Assembly: GCA_934254825.1 (NCBI GenBank)
Contig: CAKQMB010000008.1
Location: forward strand, 60,051-124,050
Length of the DNA stretch: 64,000 nucleotides
Source: an uncultured Clostridia bacterium
GTDB lineage: Bacteria > Bacillota > Clostridia > Christensenellales > Borkfalkiaceae
Direction: 5' to 3'
A program made the position numbers and the translations under genes. Positions 25,771 through 34,088 of the stretch are shown piece by piece (positions within the stretch are counted from its first letter, which is position 1; each line of letters opens with the position of its first letter). The notes below the pieces were generated by a model. It saw nothing but the letters and a program-made list of their open reading frames with translations, searched no databases and was not told where the DNA came from.

Positions 25771-27585
25771 TTATGCAGCCGTGTTATACGGAGAGTTTTT
25801 AAGTCCGTTTGTCTTTTCCGAAACCTGAGCGGGATCGGTGTAGATAAATCCGTTCTTCGTCGCGTAGCTTGCAAATCCCGACTTGATCGAAGAGAAAAGT
25901 TCTTCGCCGTTCCAGGTCTTATTGTCGGAACGGAAGTACTTGGAAAGTATCTTCGCAACGTTGTCGTAAAGGTGTTCGGTCGAACTGCCGACGGTCGCGT
26001 CGGTCATGCCGGAACATTTACCGAAAATGAGGTAAGGAGAGGTGGAGCAATCGCCCGCCGCCTTAACGTAAGCGTAATCGATAGCTTCGGGGATAGATAC
26101 GTTCTTTACGAGCTGAACGAGGGTGATGGGCGCTTTTTCTCTCTGATAAATAGCGTATATACCCTGCTGTCCCTGCGGGGAAAGAAGATATTTAAGGAAG
26201 TCTATCGCGTATTCGTTGGTAGTGGTGTTACCGGTGTTTAAAACGCCGAAGTTTTCCTGCGGGCCGCCGAAAGATCTTACGTTATCCGCAACGCCTTCGA
26301 GTTCGGACTCCATAGCGGGCATAAGGAACCAGCCGAGCTGACTCGAAATGGTAGCCGCGTCGGGGTACTGAGTGGGTTTACCCTGAACTTCGGTCTTGAA
26401 CGCGTCTCTGTAAGTTCTTACATAGTCGAGAGCTTCGACATAGAAGAGTTTCATATCCTTATACGCGCCGTTACGCTCATAGTTCAAAGTGGTTTCGTTG
26501 AAACGGTGGAACGTATCGAGGTAAGAAGCATTCACGTCGGAATAGCTCATAAGATCGTAAAGGTTTTCCATAACTTCGGCGTAACGCTCGGAGTTGGGGT
26601 TGTAACCTTCTCTGTTAAAGTAGTAATCTACGACTTTGTTGAGGTTGAAAGAATATCTGTCTACCGCGTCAATGTTGGGATCTGCGGCGTCGTAAGCCCA
26701 GTCCGCGTCGACGGAAAGGTAGCTGTAATCGTCGGAAGTCGAATGTACGTCTTTGATGAAATCGCGGAAATACTGATCGAGATACATATTTACAAGGTGA
26801 GAAAGCATATTGAACGAGCCTTCTCCGCAGGACTGTTCGCTTCTGGAAAGTCCGAGAGGATTTTTGAAGTTCTTGCCCGTAGCCGCCTGCGCTTTCTTCA
26901 AAGAGTCGATAAGCCACGTCCAGGTGATCTTGGAGTTATCGATGGTTCCGTCCTTTCCTACCACTTCGCTTTCGCCGAGAACGTCGAGAACGGCTTTCTT
27001 GTTATAGAAAACGGTAAGATAGTTGGACGAATAGCTCAAACCGGGGATAGTCTCGCTCGAACCCGAAACTTTGGTTCTGTAAGCGTCCGCTTCGAGACCG
27101 TCTTTCCACGCTTTGTTGCCTTCGATATAGGGGTTTGCTTCTTCCATATAAGGAGTGAGATCGACTATCTTATTCGTGCCGTAATATTCGGGAATGATAG
27201 AAGTCTGAACGATCGTAGGCTCCGTAACGTTCGAGCCTGCCATGGTTCTCACGGACTGCATATAAGCTTCGGGGTCGGTCTTGTTGTTTATTAAAACCTC
27301 TATGTCCTTACCCAAAGAGTCCTGATAATCCATATAAGCGTTTGCAACCGCTTGAAGCGCGTTCTGCTCGATTATGTTTACGGCAGTGTACATCGTGATC
27401 GTCACGCCGTCGCCGCTCGGTTTTTTGGAGTCGCTCGTCTTGTCGCTCGCAGAAGTCTGCGTGCTTTCCGAGGTACCCCCGCCGTTCGAGTCGGGAGTGC
27501 TTTCTTTATCTCCGCACGCGATGATGCCGAGCATCATAACGAAGCAGAGACTCACTGCAAGTAATGATTTCAATATTTTCTTCAT
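25771..27585 (-). CDS. Sugar ABC transporter substrate-binding lipoprotein
   Basis: 604 residues from the ATG at 27585, preceded by AAAGGAGG; a longer frame upstream runs into a repeat remnant and is not used. Lipobox IIAC (Cys24), then a Ser/Lys-rich spacer and a type-1 solute-binding fold (VTITMYTAVNIIEQNALQAV...). It is unlike the two other binding proteins in this window. It supplies the two permeases encoded just upstream (27722 and 28610). Confidence 0.9.
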   Translation of the reverse strand: MKKILKSLLAVSLCFVMMLGIIACGDKESTPDSNGGGTSESTQTSASDKTSDSKKPSGDGVTITMYTAVNIIEQNALQAVANAYMDYQDSLGKDIEVLINNKTDPEAYMQSVRTMAGSNVTEPTIVQTSIIPEYYGTNKIVDLTPYMEEANPYIEGNKAWKDGLEADAYRTKVSGSSETIPGLSYSSNYLTVFYNKKAVLDVLGESEVVGKDGTIDNSKITWTWLIDSLKKAQAATGKNFKNPLGLSRSEQSCGEGSFNMLSHLVNMYLDQYFRDFIKDVHSTSDDYSYLSVDADWAYDAADPNIDAVDRYSFNLNKVVDYYFNREGYNPNSERYAEVMENLYDLMSYSDVNASYLDTFHRFNETTLNYERNGAYKDMKLFYVEALDYVRTYRDAFKTEVQGKPTQYPDAATISSQLGWFLMPAMESELEGVADNVRSFGGPQENFGVLNTGNTTTNEYAIDFLKYLLSPQGQQGIYAIYQREKAPITLVQLVKNVSIPEAIDYAYVKAAGDCSTSPYLIFGKCSGMTDATVGSSTEHLYDNVAKILSKYFRSDNKTWNGEELFSSIKSGFASYATKNGFIYTDPAQVSEKTNGLKNSPYNTAA

Positions 27586-27640
27586 TTCTTTTCCTCCTTT
27601 GAAGAAACATTTTTTATTTTTTCCGTTCAGCCGAAGAGAT

Positions 27641-27690
27641 CGTGTTAAAACGCAATGCAAGACCGAATTCGAACACATTCGCCTGCGGCT
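27641..27690. repeat. Remnant of the structured repeat element (copy C)
   Basis: About 50 bases closely match the reverse complement of one end of element A (GCAATGCAAGACCGA, then CGAACACATTCGCCTG and CGGCT). The core and the other end are missing. It sits between the permease and binding-protein genes of operon II. Confidence 0.6.
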
Positions 27691-27721
27691 GCGGATTTTG
27701 CCTTTTGGTTCAAGTTTTCGT

Positions 27722-28597
27722 TTATAACTTCATTCCGCTCGCGAAATCGCCGCCGATGAAGAATTTTACGCTTATCGCCGTGGAAATTATAAGCGGTATA
27801 CCCGCGACGAGATACATTGCGTACTGAACGCCCTGAGTGTAATCCGACACTACCGAACGCAGGTACGGCATAAGAACGCCTTTTTCGGGATTGTTGATAA
27901 ACAAGAGGTTGGGCCACATATAGTCGTTATACATAGCGGCGAAAATGGCGATACCCTGTATCATCATTATCGGGAAAGTAAGCGGGAGGCAGATATAAAC
28001 GAAAGAGTCGAATGTGTTGGCTCCGTCGAGCTGTCCCGCTTCGTAAAGCGATTGCGGCTGTTGCCCCATGAACGTTCTCATAAGGAAAACCGAGGCTATC
28101 TGGTTACCCGCGATATACGGAATGATAAGTCCGAGCCAGTTTTCGCTGAGATTGAGCCAGTTCGCAACGACGATGTACGTCGGAGAAAGAAGCACCACGC
28201 CCGGCACGAGCATCGGCGCGATGAAAAGATAAAACAGAACCTTTTTACCGCCGAAGTTCTTTCTTTCGAACAAAAACGCTATATAACAGCTTAAAAACAA
28301 CACTATCACCGTCGAAATAAGGTCTATCACCACGGTGTTCAAAAGCGGAGCGGAAAGCACCGTCAACGCTTTCGAATAGTTGCTGAAATACCACCCCGAT
28401 TTCGGGAGCGTCCATATGGAATACGATTGTATGTCCTGCGGGGATTTGACCGACATTATCATCGTTATCACTATCGGCAAAAGGGAGAGAACAAGCGTTA
28501 TAAGCAGAAATATTATAAGTATCGTCTGCGCAACGGCTCCGTCGATGCCGGTCTTTCTGACTTTTATTTTCGCATTTATTTTAGTTTCGGCAACCAT
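27722..28597 (-). CDS. Carbohydrate ABC transporter permease (MalG-like)
   Basis: 291 residues, six membrane segments, and an EAA-type loop around EAGQLDGANTFDSFVYI (~185-201). GGAGG precedes the start. It is 12 bases after the propeller-permease gene, with which it forms the channel, and 136 bases before the binding-protein gene. That gap holds the element C remnant. Confidence 0.92.
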   Translation of the reverse strand: MVAETKINAKIKVRKTGIDGAVAQTILIIFLLITLVLSLLPIVITMIMSVKSPQDIQSYSIWTLPKSGWYFSNYSKALTVLSAPLLNTVVIDLISTVIVLFLSCYIAFLFERKNFGGKKVLFYLFIAPMLVPGVVLLSPTYIVVANWLNLSENWLGLIIPYIAGNQIASVFLMRTFMGQQPQSLYEAGQLDGANTFDSFVYICLPLTFPIMMIQGIAIFAAMYNDYMWPNLLFINNPEKGVLMPYLRSVVSDYTQGVQYAMYLVAGIPLIISTAISVKFFIGGDFASGMKL

Positions 28598-28609
28598 TTT
28601 CCGCCCTCC

Positions 28610-30646
28610 TCAGGAATTATCCGATTGCATTCTGAAATTCAGGAACGTCGCGATGCTCAGGAACAGGAACACCGTCACGCCCATTACGCTCGCCGCGCCG
28701 TAGTTTGCGTTTATGATCTCGCGGTACATCAGAAGCGCGGGAGTCTTTATCTCGCCCTTGTTTCCGCCCGTTGTTCCGTAAATGACGAATATGCTCGTGT
28801 AATTTTGTACCGAAGCTATGAACGACGTTACGAAAATGTACTTGATCTGCGGCATTATGAGCGGCAAGTCGATTTTGACGATACGTTTTAACCAGGAACA
28901 GCCGTCGAGCTTCGCCGCCTCGAAATAGGAAGCGTTAATGCCCGAGACCGCGCCGTAAAATATAAGATACGAACCTATCCAGGGGAACCCGAACGCGATG
29001 AGCGCGCATATCGAAGTCGCCGTGGACGAACTGTTTATCCAGTTTTTCGCAAACCCCGGCACGAATATGCCCGCGATCGAGTTCACGAGACCGTTGCTCG
29101 TCGCACCGAAAACGCCCTGACTCCAAACGAGAGTCGTCGCAACGCCCGGGAGAACGCCCGGCAGGAACAAAAGTATTCTCACGACGAGCGAGAATTTTTC
29201 GTGCTTGACGGCGCATATCGCTTCCGCGAAAATTATCGGCGGAATTATCGCTTTCAGAAGGTCGGCGATAAGGAAGACCAGCATAACGAGCGAGGAATTC
29301 CAGAACTCCGTCGAAGCGTAAACCGACTTGAAATATTTAATGCCGACGAACACGTCCTTAACGCCCGGTATATAGTCGTAAAACGACAGTCTGAAACCGA
29401 GAACTATGGGGATATAATAGAACACGATGAGTAGCGCAAAAGGCACGATCATCGATATATAGACCAACTTATGCTTGTTGATGGCTGCAAAGAAAGCGAC
29501 GAACGAGCCGTTTATTTTCGCTCTCGCAGAAGAGGAAATTCCGAACCCGAAATAGGCTGTCAGAAGCCCCGCGACGATCGCCGTTACGATACTCGCGATC
29601 TTAAACGCGGAGAACGTGTTTTTCATTTTAGCCTGCGCCACGCTGTAATTCACGATGTAGGTGTTGTTCACGTCCGAGTCGTCCCTTAAAGCGAACCCGT
29701 CTTCCGACCACATTATGAGATTTGCGCTGTCGTCGGCGTTCATGGACAGGGTCACTTTCATGCTTTCGGAGTTTATCACCGCAACGCCGCCGTTGTTTAT
29801 TTTCGCAACGAAGTTTTCGCCCGTCGAGAAAACGTAGTTACCGTTAAGCGTAACGCTGAGTTTCGTTCTCGTTCTGTCTCCGCCCTGTTTGTTTATTTTA
29901 ACTATATTGTTGTTATCCGTTATGACGGTTACGAAATTATCGCTTGCCGAAACCGAAGTTATCTGCTCTTCTATGTCGCATACTTCCGTCGTTTCCGCGC
30001 CGTCGTACTTCATTATTTTGCTTCCGTCCGAATAAAACAACTCGCTGCCGCCGAGCGCGCTGCCCGCAAGCTTTCTCGCAGACTGCGCAACGAGAGTTTT
30101 TTCGCCGCTTTCCGTGTCGAACGCGTAAATTCTGTTCTTCTGCCCTCTCACGCGGAACGCCGCGCGAAGATATACCGTTTTTCCGTCGTCCGATACGATA
30201 AGCGAAGTGTTGCTCACGTTGCCGTCGATATTGTCGCCGGCGGCGTAAACTTTGCATTTCTCGGAAAAATCATCGTTTTCGGTTCTGTTCAAAGCGTCTT
30301 CCGCGGAAAAACTTATTATTCTGCCGTTCTGGAAAACCGCGTAAACGATACCGTTTTTCTCGGTTATGTCGTAAATCGCATTTTCCGCCAAAATCCCCGC
30401 GTCCCATATCTTTTCGCCGCTCGGGGACACCGCGTAAATTCCGCCGCTTTGAAGTCCGGCTATTTTCACGTCCTCTCCCGCGGAATAAATCTTCGTTACG
30501 CTTTCCTTGGGGTCGATACCGAGTTCGCTCGTTTTCGACGCCTGCGCGCCCGAATAAACGCCGAAAATTACTGCCGCTATCGTCAAAATCGCGGCAATAA
30601 CCGTTCCTATGATATAAATTCTTTTCGTTCTGATTTCGCTTTTCAT
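28610..30646 (-). CDS. ABC permease (MalF-like) with N-terminal extracytoplasmic propeller-like domain
   Basis: 678 residues, about twice the usual MalF length. One membrane segment (~9-31) is followed by ~310 residues of short beta-rich repeats (GGIYAVSPSGEKIWDAG, IVYAVFQNGRIISFSAED, RIYAFDTESGEKTLVA), the pattern of PQQ/WD-type propeller blades, which would lie outside the membrane. A second segment (~347-370) returns to a complete sugar permease (~390-678) with the EAA loop EAAKLDGCS at ~597. No stop or frameshift separates the parts. A docking or sugar-sensing role for the propeller is inference. The ribosome site is weak. Confidence 0.85.
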   Translation of the reverse strand: MKSEIRTKRIYIIGTVIAAILTIAAVIFGVYSGAQASKTSELGIDPKESVTKIYSAGEDVKIAGLQSGGIYAVSPSGEKIWDAGILAENAIYDITEKNGIVYAVFQNGRIISFSAEDALNRTENDDFSEKCKVYAAGDNIDGNVSNTSLIVSDDGKTVYLRAAFRVRGQKNRIYAFDTESGEKTLVAQSARKLAGSALGGSELFYSDGSKIMKYDGAETTEVCDIEEQITSVSASDNFVTVITDNNNIVKINKQGGDRTRTKLSVTLNGNYVFSTGENFVAKINNGGVAVINSESMKVTLSMNADDSANLIMWSEDGFALRDDSDVNNTYIVNYSVAQAKMKNTFSAFKIASIVTAIVAGLLTAYFGFGISSSARAKINGSFVAFFAAINKHKLVYISMIVPFALLIVFYYIPIVLGFRLSFYDYIPGVKDVFVGIKYFKSVYASTEFWNSSLVMLVFLIADLLKAIIPPIIFAEAICAVKHEKFSLVVRILLFLPGVLPGVATTLVWSQGVFGATSNGLVNSIAGIFVPGFAKNWINSSSTATSICALIAFGFPWIGSYLIFYGAVSGINASYFEAAKLDGCSWLKRIVKIDLPLIMPQIKYIFVTSFIASVQNYTSIFVIYGTTGGNKGEIKTPALLMYREIINANYGAASVMGVTVFLFLSIATFLNFRMQSDNS

Positions 30647-30663
30647 TTTCCCTGTTAAGCGGT

Positions 30664-30702
30664 TTTCTGTTTGTGCAACAAACAGAAAGGACGCGTCCTT
30701 TC
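30664..30702 (-). promoter_or_regulatory. Double palindrome in operon II leader (site 2)
   Basis: TTTCTGTTTGT-gca-ACAAACAGAAA (11-bp arms, 30664-30688) shares four bases with GAAAGGACGCGTCCTTTC (18-bp perfect palindrome, 30685-30702). It lies 18 bases upstream of the propeller-permease start. It could be a LacI operator, since LacI is the next gene upstream, or a structured leader. Confidence 0.6.
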
Positions 30703-30834
30703 GTTTTTATGTTTTCGGCGGGTTTCCGCCGTTTCTGCGCTGTTTTATCTTCTTTGTCGACGAGGGATATATCCGGTTTTATCGCTTATTTCAAGCGTTT
30801 TAGCCGTTGTTTACGACCAAGCCCCTGCGTCGGG

Positions 30835-31821
30835 TCAACGCGAACTCGATCTTTTTATATATACCGATTCGATTTCCGTTTCGTCAACGGGTTCGCCGAG
30901 GATATAATTCACATAACGTCTCGCTTCGAGATCGATATGCGAGTCGACCGTGGAAAGCGCGGGGACGGAATATTGTCCGAGGAGAATATTGTCGAACCCG
31001 ATGATTTTCACGTCTCTGCCCGCCTTGACTCCGCGATCTCTCAGAGCTTTTATCGCGCCGAGAGCCATCATGTCGTTCATACAGAACAGACCGCCGATCT
31101 TACCCTTTTTCTCTATCAGTTCCGCGCCCGCGATATAACCCGCGTCCATTGCGGAGATTTTGGGGTAATCGCCCCAGATTATCGTGCTTTTCGCGTTTTC
31201 GAAACCGTTTTCTTTCATCAGATCGAGATAAGTCACTATTCGTTTGTCGTCAAGAAAGCTTTTGCCCGCCCCGCAAACGAAATACAGACCGTCCGAACTC
31301 TTTTCTTTAAGTTCGGCAAAAGCTTTTTCCATCGCCGCCCTGTAATTTATCTTTACTTTAACGGGATCTTCGCCGATACCGGGGTGAATTACTTTTATGT
31401 TCGCGCATCTGATTTTTTTCAGATCGGAGTCGGTCATCGGTTCGAACGCGAGGTTGATTATCGCGGCGACCCTGTTCTGAATAACTTTATCGAGTACGTT
31501 CGAAAAATTGCTTTTATTTACGCGGTATATGGAAATGGTGTAATCGTAATCTTCGAGTTCGGTAACCATACGGTTGAACATTTCGAGGTAATAATAGTTC
31601 GACATATCGGGAACCAACATCGCAATGAAATCGCAATTCTTATTACTGCTTATGTTTACCGCGATTTTATTATGCGTATACCCGCATTCGGATATGACCG
31701 AAAGGATTTTTTCGCGCGTTTTTTCCGAAACCGAACCCGAGCCGTTCAAAACTCTCGTAACCGTCGTTTTCGAAACGCCCGCCATTTCGGCTATCGATTT
31801 TCTGCTTACATTCTTTTCCAT
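30835..31821 (-). CDS. LacI family transcriptional regulator
   Basis: 328 residues. The N-terminal LacI helix-turn-helix and hinge (SRKSIAEMAGVSKTTVTRVL, NGSGSVSEKTREKIL, residues ~6-40) are followed by a periplasmic-binding-like sugar-sensing domain (~60-320). AAGGAAA precedes the start. It is encoded 188 bases ahead of the operon II transporter genes in the same direction and is their likely regulator. The palindromes at 30664-30702 are candidate operators. Confidence 0.93.
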   Translation of the reverse strand: MEKNVSRKSIAEMAGVSKTTVTRVLNGSGSVSEKTREKILSVISECGYTHNKIAVNISSNKNCDFIAMLVPDMSNYYYLEMFNRMVTELEDYDYTISIYRVNKSNFSNVLDKVIQNRVAAIINLAFEPMTDSDLKKIRCANIKVIHPGIGEDPVKVKINYRAAMEKAFAELKEKSSDGLYFVCGAGKSFLDDKRIVTYLDLMKENGFENAKSTIIWGDYPKISAMDAGYIAGAELIEKKGKIGGLFCMNDMMALGAIKALRDRGVKAGRDVKIIGFDNILLGQYSVPALSTVDSHIDLEARRYVNYILGEPVDETEIESVYIKRSSSR

Positions 31822-31992
31822 CTGCGTTTCCTTGTTTGTGTTCGACCGAACATATATATTATATGTAATTACGCGAAAATAACTATCAGTCTTTGCGAAA
31901 ACGGTCGTTCGCCGCGCCGCGCTTGCCGAATTAACCTATTCCGCATTAACAATATTCCGCATTTTCGGTCGGAAAACGGCTGTCAGTCCGAT

Positions 31993-32160
31993 TTTCGATC
32001 GCGATAAATCTGCATTAAACTTCAAATTACGGCGAATTTACATATAACTTTCAATCGCGGCAAATTTGCACTAAACTTTAAATCACGGCGAATTGCGTTT
32101 AATTTTCGATCGTTGCAAATTCGCGGCAACTTTCGATCGATGCTTTCAATCGCGGCGTAA
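31993..32160. repeat. Degenerate 55-56 bp tandem repeats
   Basis: Units begin TTTCGATCGCG at 31993, TTTCAATCGCGG at 32049 and TTTCGATCG at 32104, with partial copies at 32131 and 32144. Units share a TTTC(G/A)ATCG start, GCA(T/C)TAAACTT in the middle and CGGCGAATT near the end. Confidence 0.65.
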
Positions 32161-32590
32161 TATGCGTTCGATACCCGATTAAAATACGCCTTGACTCGCG
32201 TCGGTTTCCGTTTTCTGTGTACCTGGGTACAAATCATTTGTTTTAAAAAAGGTTCTCCGAACCTCTTTTGTAAAAATCTTCTGTTAAAACGGGCTGAAAA
32301 CCTGCATTTCTATCGGGAAAAATCCTATCTGTCCGTTTGTCGGTTACATTATAACACGCATTTGACCCCTTGTCAATAGAAAAACAAAAATTTTTTTAAC
32401 AACTTTTCAGGATTTCAAAAGTCGGTTTTTTCGGGATTACGGTAGTCTGTTTTCTCCGAGGCGTTTTGTTTAAGGCTATACTCGCGGCGAGCTTTTGCAT
32501 AGCCGATTTTTTTGCTGTGCCGACCAAAAATAAAGTATCCGAAAAAATAACCGGACGTTGTGAAATTTGTTTAATGCTATAATTTTTTAT

Positions 32591-32611
32591 CCGTTAATCG
32601 ACTTATAGACC
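32591..32611. repeat. Dispersed 21-mer (copy 3)
   Basis: Identical over 21 bases to 14404-14424. The shared core GTTAATCGACTTATAG is also at 8551-8566 on the opposite strand. Confidence 0.6.
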
Positions 32612-32632
32612 CGCTTTTGCGTATAATTAAAC

Positions 32633-32662
32633 AAAAAGCCGCAGGAAAAATCCCGCGACTTT
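32633..32662 (-). terminator. Terminator of the 244-residue membrane protein gene
   Basis: On the minus strand AAAGTCGCGGG pairs with CCTGCGGCTTT (two wobbles) and ends in T's, just after the stop. Confidence 0.7.
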
Positions 32663-32670
32663 AAGATTTG

Positions 32671-33405
32671 TTATCCGATTAAAAACAATATTAAATCTAT
32701 TATCAAAGAAATGATTAACAATACTATTGTTGTGTATCGTAATTTCGTGTACGCTTTATCCTTTGGTAATAAATATTGGAATTCCGAAAACAAGCCGACC
32801 GAAGAATTCACGGCAAACGGTGCTGTCTTTGCGTAAAACCAAGCAAATAGTTTATGTATATTTAAAATCAGACATAATAAAGATAAAATCCATATACCTT
32901 TTGAAAACCCGAACAACCAAATCAGATTATCGCCCGAAACACGGTTTACGATATTCAATATTGTAAATATCGCAACCGCTATATTTAATAAAACAACTAC
33001 CAAACCGAAAAACGCGTCCTTATTTACCAAAACAGATAACGGATTGCGTTTCTTTACCATAAAATAATCGTCGTCTCTTTGTTCCAAAGAAATATTGTTC
33101 AATATAAAAAAGTATCTGTAATATTTCTTTAACAACTCCTCCACAAGCAAATACAAATTATAATATTCCAGCGCATAATCGTCTAACTTTTCCTTGTCTA
33201 TATCAGCGCCGAACTCAATCAGTCGATAAACTTTCCCGTCGATCCGCTCGCCTTTTAAAAGCGCGTAACGAACTTCAAAGTCAATCAACTCAAAATATTG
33301 CATACACCCGCTATATTCCCCCGACTTGAATATAAAAGGAATACTATAATCGCAAAACCTATTCGCAATATCTTTTTCCTCTTCCGTCAATTTATATTTT
33401 TTCAT
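32671..33405 (-). CDS. Hypothetical membrane protein
   Basis: 244 residues. The soluble N-terminal half (~1-125) is rich in Lys, Asp, Glu and Tyr. Three or four membrane segments follow at ~133-153, ~160-192 and ~222-243. AGGGG precedes the ATG. Base composition is clearly more AT-rich than the sugar operons, matching the island that follows. No family is recognised. Its position next to a putative defence pair is suggestive only. Confidence 0.7.
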   Translation of the reverse strand: MKKYKLTEEEKDIANRFCDYSIPFIFKSGEYSGCMQYFELIDFEVRYALLKGERIDGKVYRLIEFGADIDKEKLDDYALEYYNLYLLVEELLKKYYRYFFILNNISLEQRDDDYFMVKKRNPLSVLVNKDAFFGLVVVLLNIAVAIFTILNIVNRVSGDNLIWLFGFSKGIWILSLLCLILNIHKLFAWFYAKTAPFAVNSSVGLFSEFQYLLPKDKAYTKLRYTTIVLLIISLIIDLILFLIG

Positions 33406-33560
33406 AACAACCCCTCTTATAATGAAACGTTAATTATGTTTTTATTAGCCGAGATGCCTCATAAATCCCATCAGATTAAATGTATTTTGGAGTGCGGATT
33501 ATAAACTTTTCTTTTGCCGTCTCGCATTATACAAGCCGTGATCTTTACAATTTTGCAGCT

Positions 33561-34088
33561 TTACTTTGATTGTTTCTTAACAAAGAGTTTGTCAAAAACA
33601 CAAGTAAAATTGCTTGTCTTTTCTTTGGTAATATTCGTTCTTCCCAACAGTTCCGCAGTTGCTTCCCCTATGCCTTTTTGAGCGTTGAATTTCGCCGCTT
33701 CACTCAGTTTAGCGGTACTGCCGACTCGCCTATGCAAAAACACTTCTTCAATGTCTCTGCAAAACCATACGATTCCATACCTTTCAAGTTTGCAAAAATC
33801 CTCGATTTTCTTATTAAGTACAGCAGTTTCGGGGTTAGCAAAAATATCATCGCTATCAAGACAGTAAACTATTGTCGCCTCGGAAAAATCTTTTATTTTT
33901 CGCTCTATTTTGCGTTTAATTCCTTTATCGTTATACTTAGTTTTCGACGTCAGATACTCATACTCGATTTTTGTTACATTGTCAATGTTATACACATATT
34001 TTAACGTTTTGTCAATGTAAATACTATCCGTTTTAGCCTCTTTCGTTGTCTCAACGCAAATTAAAATTATCCTGTTAGTTCGCCTCAT
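33561..34088 (-). CDS. RloB/Toprim-like protein, candidate defence effector
   Basis: 175 residues from the ATG at 34088, chosen over a TTG at 34094 because GGGAG fits the ATG. Seen: a hydrophobic strand ending in Glu (IILICVET, ~7-14), a strand ending in acidic residues (IVYCLDSDD, ~75-83), and VWFCRDIEEVFL (~107-118). This order (Glu, Asp-x-Asp, then an aromatic/acidic strand) resembles the Toprim-like core of RloB and AbiL-type proteins. It overlaps the ATPase gene by 14 bases, so both are translationally coupled. AAA ATPase plus RloB pairs are known abortive-infection modules. The match is by pattern only. Confidence 0.55.
   Translation of the reverse strand: MRRTNRIILICVETTKEAKTDSIYIDKTLKYVYNIDNVTKIEYEYLTSKTKYNDKGIKRKIERKIKDFSEATIVYCLDSDDIFANPETAVLNKKIEDFCKLERYGIVWFCRDIEEVFLHRRVGSTAKLSEAAKFNAQKGIGEATAELLGRTNITKEKTSNFTCVFDKLFVKKQSK

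Larger units (their letters stand above)
31822..32632. other. Long intergenic region upstream of the LacI gene
   Basis: About 810 bases without a gene. It holds degenerate ~56-bp tandem repeats (31993-32160), a TGTACC-tg-GGTACA palindrome (32218-32231), a GGTTC-tcc-GAACC hairpin with T's on the minus strand (about 32253-32276), a possible plus-strand hairpin with T-run (about 32474-32513) and a dispersed 21-mer (32591-32611). Confidence 0.55.

Noticed and set aside
27586..27678. 31-residue N-terminal extension of the operon II receptor
   Set aside because: The extension crosses the repeat remnant and lacks a ribosome site, whereas AAAGGAGG fits the ATG at 27585, which starts a normal lipoprotein signal.
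31993..32160. CRISPR array
   Set aside because: The units are degenerate and contiguous with no unique spacers, and no cas genes are present.
32474..32513. Plus-strand terminator-like hairpin
   Set aside because: It has only six paired bases with a long loop, and no plus-strand gene lies upstream.
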